This document shows positions 30,834 through 42,148 of a DNA stretch of 64,000 bases, one piece after another. A model generated the notes under the pieces. The model searched no databases. It saw only the letters and a program-made list of their open reading frames with translations, and was not told the origin of the DNA. Each line of letters opens with the position of its first letter. Positions within the stretch are counted from its first letter, which is position 1. The position numbers and the translations under genes were made by a program. Source of the DNA: Gracilaria vermiculophylla (Eukaryota; Rhodophyta; Florideophyceae; Gracilariales; Gracilariaceae); assembly GCA_019155205.2 (NCBI GenBank), contig JAHNZQ020000308.1, forward strand, positions 3,403,618 to 3,467,617. Reading direction: 5' to 3'.

Positions 30834-32567
30834 CTAGCATCTCTCTCGTTGCTCCCGTTGACGCTCCAGCTCTACGGCATGCCGCCATCTTTCAATGCTC
30901 AGCTTGCTCTCTCCATATGTACGAGCGCAGCAACGGGCCACACCGAGCCATTTCTGAAGTGTTTCCTGCCCGTCTTTGGCTTCACCTCGACGTCTCGCCT
31001 CCACATATACCTTCTCGACATCTCTCATTGCCTCAGGTGATATATCAAATTCACCGTCTTCAGCAAACAGTGCCAATGCAAGCCTCAGCTTTCTCATCAA
31101 GTCCGGAGAGTATGTCTTAAACCCTTGAAGTCCAAGTCCAGCGTCCGGCTTCACACGGACCATCACGTCCGCTGAAACAACAGATTTACCGCCCTTCGAA
31201 ACCAAAACGGTACAACAGTTAACTCCAACCTCCGATTCATAGTACACAAAATCAATTGGCATGCAGCATCTCTGTGACACAGAAGTTAATGCACGAATGT
31301 TTTTCACCCCTCGCTCGGCTAATTCGCCATTACTCATTTTACTCTCATTGCCAATGAGGCATGTTCCGGAAGACATTTGAAGCGCTCCGGCTTTCAGTCT
31401 GTTCATGTCGTAGTCCTTCCTTGGATACATCTGTGTCGAGTTCAGAGACGAGATGTTCACGTCAAGGTCGACGACGGAGGGGCATAGATTTCCGATGGCT
31501 GCGCTGATCTCTTTGCTCTTTTCTAAAGAGAAATCTTTTGGCAGAACCAGATTGACCGACAGTTTGCCGAGAACGTTTTCACCATTAGTTCGAACCGGTC
31601 TCGATAAGAGACACATCAGCAAGTATTCGGCGGCGAGCAAGTCATTGCAGAGAGCAGAAGCCAAGTAGCGTATCAACATTTCTCGGAGACCACCAGCAAC
31701 ACTTAGAGCTTCTTTTTTCGCTTCGACAATTCCTTGAGTACCCAGCACCTTTGTTAATGGATTCAGCTCCCAGGGCTCCATTTCCCTCCATTCAACAACG
31801 TGCAAGCGTTTTACGTTTCCGGGATTGCGGGCAAGAACTTCTGTATGCAGTGGATCACTCTGGTCCCTATTTCCATTCAGTGTGAATTCTAGACCGTCGT
31901 GCAACACACCGACAACTTGCACCATGGTATTGATCCGCAAGTCCCGGGCTTTGTTGGTGTCATACAGCTTCGCAACGATCGCGGTTGCACCAGGCTGATT
32001 ATGGACCGGTAAATTGAGGCCCATGGACGGCAGCGGCATAGACCCCGAAGTACCATCGGTGCATAGTCTTTTGACACCTGTTTGTGTTTCCGGATACGGC
32101 TTCGATTTGCTACCGTCCTGGCAAACATCGGACATTTGTTCGTCAGACTCACGAGGTCGCTTCTGGCCCCCAGCTCCGTTGAGAACTTGGTGCGTAGATA
32201 CTGAGCGAATTGGGTCCGGTTTTGTCCATCTCATTTGACCTGGAAGCGAAACAAGGTACACTGGGAGTCTCTCGCATAACTTGGCGTCTGGGTGGTCGGA
32301 CGCTGCGGCATTCTCAACGAGCAGACCAGAGTTACCATCCGGTGATGATGTGACAAAGAGTTCAGTGTCCCATATATCTTGAACCATAGCATCAAAACGC
32401 ACCCATGCTCCCACCTTTGCGCGGGGGTCGCCAACGCGCGGAATGTGTTCCAACGGAGGAGGGACAAGAGCTGATAGAACGCTGTCGACTTGAGTTCCAG
32501 ATTGCTTAATGAGAGTGTGCGCAGTTGCGACTGGGTCCTTGGTGAAATTTGTGGGTATGCCAACCAT
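30834..32567 (-). CDS. MCMBP: mini-chromosome maintenance complex-binding protein
   Basis: MCMBP (ETG1 in plants) binds MCM3-7 in place of MCM2, helps assemble and unload MCM complexes and protects new MCM subunits. The protein has 577 residues, close to the family's usual 600-650. N-terminal blocks (VGAWVRFDAMVQDIWDTELFV, LPVYLVSLPGQMRWTK) are the conserved OB-like portion. The central block REMEPWELNPLTKVLG and YLASALCNDLLAAEYLLMCLLSRPV is the AAA-like region. The C-terminal NIRALTSVSQRCCMPIDFVYYESEVGV region is also characteristic. A probably disordered insert lies at about 145-200. It is head to head with MCM3 across 532 bp containing three E2F-type sites. Confidence 0.9.
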   Translation of the reverse strand: MVGIPTNFTKDPVATAHTLIKQSGTQVDSVLSALVPPPLEHIPRVGDPRAKVGAWVRFDAMVQDIWDTELFVTSSPDGNSGLLVENAAASDHPDAKLCERLPVYLVSLPGQMRWTKPDPIRSVSTHQVLNGAGGQKRPRESDEQMSDVCQDGSKSKPYPETQTGVKRLCTDGTSGSMPLPSMGLNLPVHNQPGATAIVAKLYDTNKARDLRINTMVQVVGVLHDGLEFTLNGNRDQSDPLHTEVLARNPGNVKRLHVVEWREMEPWELNPLTKVLGTQGIVEAKKEALSVAGGLREMLIRYLASALCNDLLAAEYLLMCLLSRPVRTNGENVLGKLSVNLVLPKDFSLEKSKEISAAIGNLCPSVVDLDVNISSLNSTQMYPRKDYDMNRLKAGALQMSSGTCLIGNESKMSNGELAERGVKNIRALTSVSQRCCMPIDFVYYESEVGVNCCTVLVSKGGKSVVSADVMVRVKPDAGLGLQGFKTYSPDLMRKLRLALALFAEDGEFDISPEAMRDVEKVYVEARRRGEAKDGQETLQKWLGVARCCARTYGESKLSIERWRHAVELERQREQRERC

Positions 32568-33099
32568 TGCGAAACAGGTGGTTTAGTCACGCAGAGGAAC
32601 GAGTCAGCGGGGTTGGGCGTCTGCGGAAAAAGATGCAGGCGCTGCGGTTAAGCTGGTGCAGTGGTCGAACCGTGGAAACCAGTGTCTCTCAAGCCCCGTG
32701 GAAAGCCAAGGGTGTTGCTGCGGAAAGGTGAACGGCTCCGATGTAGGTTGTACAGCGATTGCCTGTAGCTCTATCTCGGGCCATTTAGTCCTGTAGCAGG
32801 ACTGATGCAACCCCCAAATTGGCGGGAATTTCCTTCCCCCTATACTTCATCGGTTGAAAGTGCCACATGGCGTTTTGTAACTGGCTTGTTATAATTCGCA
32901 TTTGGCGGGAATACCGAGCGCATGCTAATACTAATGCTTTCGACGACATGCGCTCCCGCCAATGTGATAGATCCGACTCTGATGTGCTAAAGTCCGCCGT
33001 GAAGTGACGGGCGCAGATTGCAGCGGTCACTGCGTGCCAGTTCTTACTTTCCTTCGCATCTTGCCATTCTTCCAGTCTTGTCGTCTTTCCAACAACGAC
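32568..33099. promoter_or_regulatory. bidirectional MCMBP/MCM3 promoter with three E2F-type sites
   Basis: TTGGCGGGAA occurs at 32819-32828 and again at 32902-32911. An inverted variant (TTGGCGGGAG on the minus strand) lies at 32953-32962. All fit TTSSCGSS-type E2F/DP sites. They lie 138-281 bp from the MCM3 ATG and 252-395 bp from the MCMBP ATG. Confidence 0.75.
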
Positions 33100-35763
33100 A
33101 TGGCCACCGGAATTGACCCAACGACACCGGCCGGTAATCGGCAAGCCGAGCTTATGCGTCGCTTTACCGATTTTCTTGACGCCGATAACAGTCATGGAGA
33201 CCTCGCAACCCGCATCAAGGAAATGGTTCAGCCGCCAGATCAAGAGACGCTTCGAGCGGACCAAATGCCAAAGCGACTTATTGTGTCTATCGATGATTTG
33301 CGAGATTTCGATCCTGAACTCACTGCCCAGCTGCTAGTGAGACCTGTGGAACTACTTCCAGTCTTTGAGCGAGCTATGCACGATGTTATTACGGGTGTTC
33401 GCCAAGAACTTACGCTGGACAAGCGCAAATTGGCGGAATACCGAATTGGACTTGATGGTGCCTTCGGTTCTCGGAGAGTTTCTCCCAGAGGTTTGAAAGC
33501 CAAGCTTGTTGGTGGTGTTGTGAATGTTGAAGGAATTGTAACAAGGGCATCAGTTGTCCGTCCGAGACTGGTACTGTCTGTACACTACTGTCCAATTACC
33601 AAGAAGTTCCACGAGAAGACGTATCGTGATAATGCAAGTGTGAGTTCCTTAGCGGTATTCACCCAAAACGCTGGTATGCCCGGCAGTTCGTACCCCACAA
33701 AAGACGAGGAGGGAAATCCATTGGAGACTGAGTTTGGAAAATGCTGGTATAGGGACTCTCAAAGAATCACAATACAAGAATTGCCAGAGAGAAGTCCTCC
33801 TGGTCAGCTTCCAAGAAGTGTTGATGTACTTATTGAGGGAGACTTGTGTGATATATGTAAGCCTGGCGACCGTGTCAGCATTTCTGGTATCTTTCGTGCT
33901 GTTGGAGGCGCAGTCGCTGCCGGGTCGAGCGGTTTGTTCTCGACATTTGTTGTAGCTAACCATATTACGCTGTTGTCGGGAGCTGAAGGAAGAGTCACGG
34001 TTGATGCGTCAATTGATGACAAAGATATCATGAACTTCCGCGATTATGCACGGAAAGGCAATGTCCTTAATAGGATGTCAAGGTCCATAGCACCGAGCAT
34101 TTTTGGGCATGACTACATCAAAAAGGCGTTGCTTTTGCTTCTGATAGGCGGAAAGGAGAGAAACTTAGAAAACGGAACTCACTTGCGTGGGGATTTGAAC
34201 ATCCTTATGGTGGGTGACCCCTCAACGGCGAAGTCTCAATTGCTTCGCTTTGTCATGAATACTGCACCTCTTGCAGTATCCACCACGGGAAGGGGATCTT
34301 CTGGAGTTGGTCTCACAGCTGCGGTTACCTCTGACAAGGATACTGGTGATCGTCATCTTGAAGCTGGGGCTATGGTTTTAGCCGACCGTGGAGTCGTCTG
34401 TATCGATGAGTTCGATAAGATGTCGGATGAGGATCGTGTTGCCATCCACGAAGTTATGGAACAGCAAACCGTAACCATAGCGAAGGCCGGTATCCACGCC
34501 AGCTTAAATGCAAGATGTTCAGTAGTGGCAGCGGCAAATCCTGTGTACGGCTCTTACGATAAGACTCGTATGCCGAACGAGAACATTGCGCTTCCTGATT
34601 CTCTACTTTCACGTTTTGATCTACTGTTTATTGTATTGGATGTCACCGATAAGGAAAGAGACCGTCAGATTGCGGATCATGTTCTTCGCGGTCATCGTTT
34701 CAGAAAGACAACCGAAACCATAGATGAAGTAACTGAAGGATCCATTCGAGGACGTAACACTGGCGCAAATTTCGCGGACCACAGCACAGGGCCTACACCT
34801 ATTTATGAATCTGCGGCATCTGTACTTTACGCCTCCTCATCTTCACCTGGAAGAAGAAGATCAAGAAGGCAAGCCGACAGGAGTGAGAACAGAATTATCT
34901 CTTCAAAGTTCCTGAAGCTGTACATTAGCTACGTCAAACATCGAATGAACCCGGTACTGACAGAGGAGGCCGCAGAACTAATTGCCAAAATGTACCAATC
35001 TCTTCGACAAGATGAGTACTCTAAGACCCAACATATTACCGCTCGTAGTCTTGAAACCCTTATCCGCTTGGCAACAGCACATGCAAAATTGCGCCTCCAA
35101 AAGCAGTATGTAGAGGCGCAAGACGTCAGAGCAGCCGCAGAAGTGCTACGCTTTGCTTTGTTTAATCAAGCTGAACCGGATAAATCCGAAAAAGTGTTCC
35201 GCCGGAGTCAGAGGTCAAAGCGTTCGAAGCGAAACAATGGGCAAGACGAAGGTAGCGACGACTCTGATAGTGACGATTCGGACGCCAACGATGATAATGT
35301 CGAAAACTCCACTGATGAAAATGTGATGAATGAAACTGAGGCGCATGGGAACCATGAGACAGAAGAGGCGAACGCCGAAGAAGATGGGGAAGAAATCACA
35401 CCAGCCCCCAGTAGTCGCAGGACCTCACGACACCGACGAAAAAGTGCTGCTGAGAGCGGCGGTTCAGGGAACCGAGATGGAGGGACCGGTTCTAGTCTCC
35501 CCGAGTCAGCTCAAGCAGAAGGCGGCTCACAATTCGAGAATGGGGCTGCCAATAGGAAAACAGGTGACGTTGGAAGGGTAAAAGATGGTCTGAACAAGCT
35601 TCGAGGACGCGATAGCACTGTTAAGCTACCGTCGTTAGTTGATTTGTTGAGCTCTGAAGAGAACGGGCCACCAATGACTGAGGCGGCTATACTCCAAGCA
35701 TTGAACAAGCTACAGGAACAAGATGTAGTGGTTATTGCAGATGACTCAATCTTCATTGTTTAG
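33100..35763 (+). CDS. MCM3: DNA replication licensing factor MCM3
   Basis: MCM3 is a subunit of the MCM2-7 replicative helicase. From the ATG at 33100 the protein has 887 residues. MCM3-specific blocks are present: RFTDFLDADNSHGDL, GLDGAFGSRRVSPRG, PTKDEEGNPLETEFG and LPRSVDVLIEGDL. The AAA+ core has Walker A GDPSTAKSQ at about 372-380, Walker B IDEF at about 435-438 and the arginine finger SRFD at about 504. After the core comes an acidic Ser/Asp/Glu region (about 700-800) with nuclear-signal-like basic patches. A winged-helix-like end (LPSLVDLLSSEENGPPMTEAAIL) closes it. Intronless. It is divergent from MCMBP, whose product binds MCM complexes. Confidence 0.95.
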   Translation: MATGIDPTTPAGNRQAELMRRFTDFLDADNSHGDLATRIKEMVQPPDQETLRADQMPKRLIVSIDDLRDFDPELTAQLLVRPVELLPVFERAMHDVITGVRQELTLDKRKLAEYRIGLDGAFGSRRVSPRGLKAKLVGGVVNVEGIVTRASVVRPRLVLSVHYCPITKKFHEKTYRDNASVSSLAVFTQNAGMPGSSYPTKDEEGNPLETEFGKCWYRDSQRITIQELPERSPPGQLPRSVDVLIEGDLCDICKPGDRVSISGIFRAVGGAVAAGSSGLFSTFVVANHITLLSGAEGRVTVDASIDDKDIMNFRDYARKGNVLNRMSRSIAPSIFGHDYIKKALLLLLIGGKERNLENGTHLRGDLNILMVGDPSTAKSQLLRFVMNTAPLAVSTTGRGSSGVGLTAAVTSDKDTGDRHLEAGAMVLADRGVVCIDEFDKMSDEDRVAIHEVMEQQTVTIAKAGIHASLNARCSVVAAANPVYGSYDKTRMPNENIALPDSLLSRFDLLFIVLDVTDKERDRQIADHVLRGHRFRKTTETIDEVTEGSIRGRNTGANFADHSTGPTPIYESAASVLYASSSSPGRRRSRRQADRSENRIISSKFLKLYISYVKHRMNPVLTEEAAELIAKMYQSLRQDEYSKTQHITARSLETLIRLATAHAKLRLQKQYVEAQDVRAAAEVLRFALFNQAEPDKSEKVFRRSQRSKRSKRNNGQDEGSDDSDSDDSDANDDNVENSTDENVMNETEAHGNHETEEANAEEDGEEITPAPSSRRTSRHRRKSAAESGGSGNRDGGTGSSLPESAQAEGGSQFENGAANRKTGDVGRVKDGLNKLRGRDSTVKLPSLVDLLSSEENGPPMTEAAILQALNKLQEQDVVVIADDSIFIV

Positions 35764-37035
35764 GTTATGAGGGGTTTTTCGTCGTCCTGTTCTGTTTTGT
35801 TCATCTTAAAAAACTTCCAGCTAGAGTTAAGGTGTAAATTGTTACCTTATTTCATGTTCAAAGGCCTCGTGACGAGCGCAGGGACAACATCATTTTTCGT
35901 CTTAGGGAGGCCGTGATGCTTACCTTTCATTCTTATTATCCAAGTATTAAGAATCGCTAGCTCAAAACGATGGCTCGATTCAATCTCTTGCAAACGTTCA
36001 TCAGAAAATAGGATTGTGCGTTGAAACATGCGACTGAAACGCTGCGTGTCGATTTGACAATGAAGAAATAAGTTGCTTCTCACCAGCGAATGTGGCGTTT
36101 GATCGTGATGTCAAGAGGGTGCACTTCAGGAGATTATGACAGTTGTATAACACGGGAATTCTCGATCTCTCCCACAGCATTTTTCATTTCGACGAAGACT
36201 CAATCGGCCGCAATCTATCTTGACTGCACAGCTTATACGGCATCCTTTCAGAAGTTTATCACCTTCACGTTCATGTTTAAACTCTTCAAGAAATACTGCA
36301 AGATTCTCGGACGGTTTGGATATTTAAAATCGAAAGCTCAAATACTGTGCCATACTTCAAGTCCGTTTAGGCTTGAAGCCATGAACTCTGTACTCGAAAA
36401 TTAATGGAAAACGAATGCAAGCAGTGCTTGCTGGCTTCAGGTCATTCTCCGAAGGCTCATCAAACAAGAACCGTTACGTACACCACCTTTTCTTCTCGCC
36501 TTCTTTACACCGCTTTAAAAATCAATTCAGCTAAGCTTCTGTTACGTTTTGACCGCCCATCATAATTGTCATCAATACATTTTGTGAGTGCCTACACTGT
36601 CCAACTATGAAAACACGTCAACATTTCATTCGATGTGCATTCCTCTCAAAACGCACGTCGCAAATGATTTGAGGAGTCTCTCTTACACATGCTCATTTTG
36701 TGACTGACAACGACTGGTTTCGCATGACTCCCCTTCACTGCATGAAATGTTTTCGACGATTTGAACAGGTAAACCTCTCCCACAAGCTTGAGACTAAAAA
36801 TTGCATTATCTCCAGAGTAAGAGCTCCAAAGAGAGTCTTACTTTACAAAGCACTTCCGCATCATACCTCCGACACCGGCAGACTATATAAGACGCGAGTT
36901 GTGAAGCAACCCACCGATGTTTGCCACCACACCCAACAGTCGACAAACCAGCTTCAGCGACACAAAGTCAAGAAGCACGTACGACAACCCAGGACTTCTC
37001 CCCGTTCACTTGTTATACCGAAACTTGAAAGCGAG
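35764..37035. other. intergenic and bZIP promoter/leader
   Basis: The MCM3 3' region is followed by AT-rich sequence with only short open frames. At the right end a TATA box precedes the bZIP gene. The frame of that gene is open back to 36700, but this part lies around and upstream of the TATA box and is probably untranslated. Confidence 0.5.
36884..36891 (+). promoter_or_regulatory. TATA box of the GR-tailed bZIP gene
   Basis: TATATAAG, 145 bp before the ATG at 37036. A transcript starting some 30 bp downstream would begin near 36,920, after the possible earlier ATG at 36724. This supports 37036 as start. Confidence 0.5.
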
Positions 37036-39524
37036 ATGAACGGGTCAACCAACAACAACTTTGCCGAGGACTTCGAGGCTTTGCAGCGGGCAATTGAGCA
37101 GCCGGATTACGGCTTGTTCCGTGCTGGGTCCCATCAACCGATTACGGAGGAGGAGCTGCTACAGGTCGCTCAGCCTCTGAGGCTTGGAGATGAGCACCTG
37201 GGCGAAGCAAACTACGACGCCCTCGCAAGAGGCAGCTCCGGGGTGGTAGAAGGTAGAGGCGGGGAGGAAGAGGACTCGGGCGCGGAAGAGGGGGTGGAAG
37301 AGCCAGAGGAAGAGCTTGGGAGAGAGGGGGAAGGAGAGGAGTGGGAACGCAGCGTTGGGGAAGGGAATGAAGAAGATGGTGGCGCTGGTGTCGGCCAAAC
37401 TGGTCTGGAGAACACGGTCATGCAAGAAGACCAATCCTCCGAGAGTGAAAGCGCCACCACTTCCGATGGGGAGCAGGATGGAGAGGGGAATGGTGCACGG
37501 GAACCCCCCTCTCCGACAGAGGAAGAACCCAGGACAACCGATGGTCTTCCTTCGGGCGGCCAAGATCAATGCCGTCTTGTCGGTGAGGGGGGAGAAGCAG
37601 ATAATGGCGGCGCGAGAGAAGAAAGCGTGCAGCCTGAAATCGCCATTCAGGGAACTGGAATGGACGGCGAAGAATGCGCGGCTGGGGCTCCCCATCATCT
37701 CCGGGAGAGTCAAAACGCTCCAGCTTGCTTTCCCCGAAGCCTTGGGGGTGGGGAGCCTGTGGGACTGCAGGTGGACTTGGAGGGCAACCTAACTGCAGCC
37801 ACCAAGAGGGAGTTGGAACTTCGGGAGGCCACCGAAACGGGAACTGGTGAAGCACGGCTAGTCAACAACCCTGGACTGCCTGTCAAGCTCCCAGTATCTC
37901 GGTCTCTCGATCAGAGGATGAGGGAAGAAACTGCCGATGGCTACCCACATGCATCGCAGTTGCTCGCAACGACATCAACCAATCCTCTGGTAGATCTCCT
38001 GCAGGGGACACTTCTGGGTCTTTGTGAAGAAAAGACGCCATTCAGGATTGAGGACCTCTTCACCCCATCTCTCTTGAGGCCGGTCACGAATCCTCCCGCG
38101 CCCTCCCAAAACTTGGCACTGGCTGTGCCCAAAAACGCTTCACAGCAAAAAACGGGACCGTGCTCGTTAGCTGGAAGCCAGGGAGCTCCACATGCAGTTC
38201 AGGCGTCTTCCCAAGCCCGCCTGCTCAAGGATGTTGCGGGCAACCCCTCCGTCTTCTCAAGGCATCCGATGGGCGCAAATCAGAACGCGCCGGGGCTCCC
38301 CTACGCTCAACAAAGGGCGGCTCCCACAAACAGAAGAGCCCCAAAGCCCAAAGGCGCAAAGGTCCTTGGAGTGCAGCCGCTACCAATGAAGGGCAAAGCC
38401 TCCGAGGACAGGGGACGAAGAACATGCGAATCGGTCGCCCAAAGGCTTTCAGAAGCGACCGGTGGCAGGCGAGTGTTCATGCAAGATGCTCGTCGGGTTC
38501 GCGTGACCAAAATGCCTCGAACCGCCCCCTCAAACGTTCGTCCTCCTCGACCCCCCCTTTACCCGACACCACCCCCTTTCCCTCAACAGCCGTCTCCACC
38601 ATCCCTAATGCCACCTCACGGTCTGGAAGAGATCCAACGGATACTGGCCATGAAGAGAAGGCAACCGGGATCTTCGGCAAGCCATGCAGAGCTTGCAACG
38701 ATCTTGAACTCTCTTGGAAGCCAGCTTCCCCGACCGGCCATAGGGAACGAAAACGCCCAGGAGGTGGCACCTGCCCCAGTGGGAAGCCAAGTCTCTACCC
38801 CTGCGAAGCCGCCCATCCCCGCAAGCGGAAACGCAAGCACGACAATAGATGGGCATGAGCTTCAAGGGGATGAGCAGGATCCTCAAGGGGTGGAAGACGA
38901 GATCGTGGCTATAAGTCCGATGACGCCAGCATCCACGGAACGTAAGTCCGTGAAGAGAAAGGTATGTGTTGCAAGCCTTGGTCATCGTTTTCAAACATTG
39001 TCTCTGCCTTGTGATTAGAAGTCTGACTCATTCCCTATCCCTTTTTGTGCTTGATTTTTCTTGATGTATAGCTGGAGCTGACGGCGGAGGAAAGGCAGGA
39101 GAAGAAGCGTATCCGCGCGATTCGAAATAGGCAATCGGCAGAGAAGAGCCGCCGCCGCCGGAAGGCGTACGCCATGGGGCTGGAGTCGAACGTCGTGAAC
39201 CTCCGCGGCAAAAGCCAGGAATGGCGGCAGAGCTACATCAAAGGTCTGACGCGGCTGTCGGAAATGCAGCGGGATATAAGGGAGATGTACGGCGAGGAAC
39301 ATCAAATATCGACGCCGGCCATGCACGATGTGGTGGATGTGGTGGGTGCCATGGTTGGACGCTGCCCGTTCTCATTCAAGAGAGAGGCGCCCGAGGTTGA
39401 CCTGCGCAATATCGGGGAAGATCGGCGCCGGGGGGGTCGTGGGCGCGGGGGAAGAGGCGGGCCTGCGCGGCGGCCGGGCCCAAGCAGTCGCGGAGGGCGG
39501 GGTAGGGGTGGGGGAAAAAATTAG
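37036..39524 (+). CDS. bZIP transcription factor with glycine/arginine-rich C-terminus (one intron)
   Basis: The CDS is exons 37036-38961 and 39072-39524. The intron at 38962-39071 (110 nt, phase 0) has GTATGT...TATAG ends and a CTGAC box at about 39033-39037. Without splicing the frame stops at 39018, before the DNA-binding domain. The product has 792 residues. Residues about 60-160 are strongly acidic (Glu/Gly-rich); the middle is Pro/Ser/Gln-rich and disordered. Exon 2 encodes a bZIP basic region, RAIRNRQSAEKSRRRRKAYA, containing N-x2-SA-x2-SR. A short amphipathic zipper-like segment with few regular leucines follows. The end is an RGG/GR-rich tail (GGRGRGGRGG), a feature of RNA-binding proteins and unusual in a bZIP. 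Upstream ATG alternatives lie at 36724 and nearby. Confidence 0.82.
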
Positions 39525-40414
39525 CGAGCCCTCAAGTATGTTTTGTCTCAACTTGCGGTTGGTTGAACAAAAGGGCTGGGTTAGCGTTAACTTCTTACCC
39601 GACTAATTCTGATAAAAATGATTCGGAAGATCATTGGTTTGTCATTCATGTGCTTTCTCACCGAGGAGGACTCAGCGGTCTCCAGATGATTAGTGCTCTC
39701 GATTAGAGCAAGTGCCCGTGGTCTTCCTCATCGATACGACGGAAAACCGACAAAACTAGATTGGATGAAAAGCTGTTGGTGCTACAAGCGTTGAAACCTT
39801 CTTCGACACTCTTTGCGATGAATGAAATTGACAAATCGCTTTGGACAGTTGGTATCAGACAAATCGCAACATTTCCAGATTCCCGGCATCAAGCTCCTCG
39901 GCGTGAGAGGGCCATCCATGTCTGTGCATGCGGGTATCCATTGCGCGGGACACGTGCATAGAGTTGATGAATAGCTTCTTTATCAGGCCGATATATCGCT
40001 AATGTACCTGATGCGGAAAAGGCCCTGGATGGGGTCTTCCTGAACAAGGGAAGAATGGGGCATGTTGGCAGTAAACGAATGGCAAGTGAAAGACCAGTCA
40101 CGTTCTCGAAAGTGCGGAGTTATCACAAGCGTAGATGTCTTCCGAACGGAAATGCAACTGCTCTATTTGCGGCGGCAGAAGTTCGCTGTGCCCAATTAGG
40201 AAATGTTGGCACAACATGTGCCGCAGAGCTTGTTGTACTTTTCGCACTTGAATTGCAATTCCAGCTGTAAAAAACTTCTAGACCGATTTTTGGCCGACGC
40301 GGCCTCGCCCACATGTTTGTACATAAACAGACGCTGTCTGTCTTCCGCTCACGATCGTTACCACCTCCTGCACCCTGTTCAACACAACTCTGCTCGTGAA
40401 GCTCTTCATTCACG
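39525..40414. other. intergenic, BI-1 gene upstream region
   Basis: About 0.9 kb without a supported gene; only short open frames, no RNA gene recognised. Confidence 0.5.
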
Positions 40415-41381
40415 ATGTCGGCCAGGCGTGAATCCATGGACACAGAACCCATGCGAGGTCTGCCACGCGGTATTGGCGACGCCTCCCGCAGCGTCAACCG
40501 GGAGGCCAAAGCGGCGATGTCCATGTCGAACAAGACGGGCTCTGGCGAAGATTACGCAAACGACTTCGCCTACGGCACCAGTGTGGCGACATGCGAGCCT
40601 ATCATCCGTCTGGGTTTCATTCGCAAGGTTTACGGCATTCTAGCTGCTCAGCTTGCTCTTACCGTGCTCATTTGTGCCGCTTTCATGTTCATTAAGCCGT
40701 TGCGCATGTTTGCCGTCAACGCCAGTGGCTTTCTTCTAATCATTTCCATGATAGGAACTTTCGGTTCTCTGTTTGCCCTGCTTGCGTACAAGGATTCACA
40801 CCCTACCAATTTGCAACTGCTGGCTGCTTTCACGGCCTTTGAATCCTTCTTGGTCGGTTCTGTTTGCGCCCAGTATCAGCAGTCTGGCCTAGGAGGGTTA
40901 GTGCTCGAAGCTCTCGTGATCACGTTGGCTGTATTCTCTGGTATTACTCTCTATGCGTTTGTTTCGAAAAAGGACTTTTCATTCATGGGAGGCGCCTTGT
41001 ATGCTGCGTTAATTGGTCTCTTGGTGGCCTCTTTTGTCAACCTTTTCATGGGTTTCACTGGAAACAAGAGTCCGTTACTCGCCATGCTTATTTCCTACGG
41101 AGGGGCTCTGTTATTCAGTCTCTACATTCTCTACGACAGTAAGTTGAACACAAGTCAAAACGAAACTACTCGCGATTTCCAAAGCATTGTCACAATACTT
41201 AAGAAATGCAACGTTTCTAACATGTTTTCATTGTGACTCTTTTTGTCTGATTTGAACAGCGTCGATGATCATGCACCATCTTGGACCCGATGATGCCATA
41301 ATGGGTGCAATCATGCTGTACCTGGATCTTCTGAATCTGTTTTTGTACATTCTATCAATCCTATCCAGAAATAGAGACTAA
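40415..41381 (+). CDS. BAX inhibitor-1 / TMBIM (lifeguard) family membrane protein (one intron)
   Basis: This is a seven-helix membrane protein of the family that sets ER/Golgi calcium leak and restrains cell death. Exons are 40415-41138 and 41260-41381. The intron (41139-41259, 121 nt, phase 1) has GTAAGT...AACAG ends and a CTGAT box near 41247. Splicing restores the conserved end YDTSMIMHHLGPDDAI followed by the last helix; the unspliced frame ends in a nonsense tail. The product has 281 residues. A disordered N-terminus (about 60 residues) precedes FIRKVYGILAAQLALTVLIC, the family's first helix. Successive hydrophobic helices then run to FSLYILYDT. The closest type is the lifeguard (LFG) branch. 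Confidence 0.92.
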
Positions 41382-42148
41382 TTGCATGTCTCACAAAGAT
41401 TTCACGCGACTCTGAGTGCGAAAACAGAACGCAGTTTGCGCAGAACATATATGGTGATTGGTTTGGTGTAGCATGGTCGAATGCAAGCCAGGGACGTTAA
41501 CGACGTCGACTATAATTTGATAAAATAGAGTCTGTACGTGCTTGTTGAAGTTAATGATGGCCTGACTAAGAAAAGCGTTGAAGTTGGTTAAGAGTTTGAT
41601 GTACATAGGAATGCGCGTCGCCTCGTGTTTGAATGTTATGGACAGTGTGACTTCAAGCTGTGTTGCGAATATTAACAAAGACAGCCTTGATGATTAAAGA
41701 TTGCAGTTTGACATTGCAGGTCTCTTTAAGGTGATAACGCATGACGCTAGGCGTTTCTGTTCCCACATGACGTTGTCGCTCTCGTACAGAGGTACAGAGG
41801 GCAAGACAACAAGACCGCGCGGCCCGTATGTTATATGTATTTGCATTAGGGAACGCATGAGAGGCGCGTATGCAGTTGAACCGGTAGATGTGCAGAGAAA
41901 CACTCGTTCATAAGAGCAATTATCATATGTGCACGCACGCGGGGAAGAGTGTGACAGAGTGTAGCACAGAGGCATGCGAATTCGGCAACATGGAAAGACT
42001 TGCAACGGAAACAATGCGGAGAACCCAAAAAAAAAGTTGATCAGTTAAAAGCAGGGAATCGCTCACAGCGTTGGCAACGGCCACGAAGGCCGAGCGATAA
42101 GTCGAAAAAACGGTTACATGCAAAGCAAAGTAAGGCATCGCAGACGAT
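41382..42148. other. convergent intergenic region
   Basis: 767 bp between two genes ending toward each other. No gene or repeat recognised. Composition begins to rise in GC at the right edge. Confidence 0.5.
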
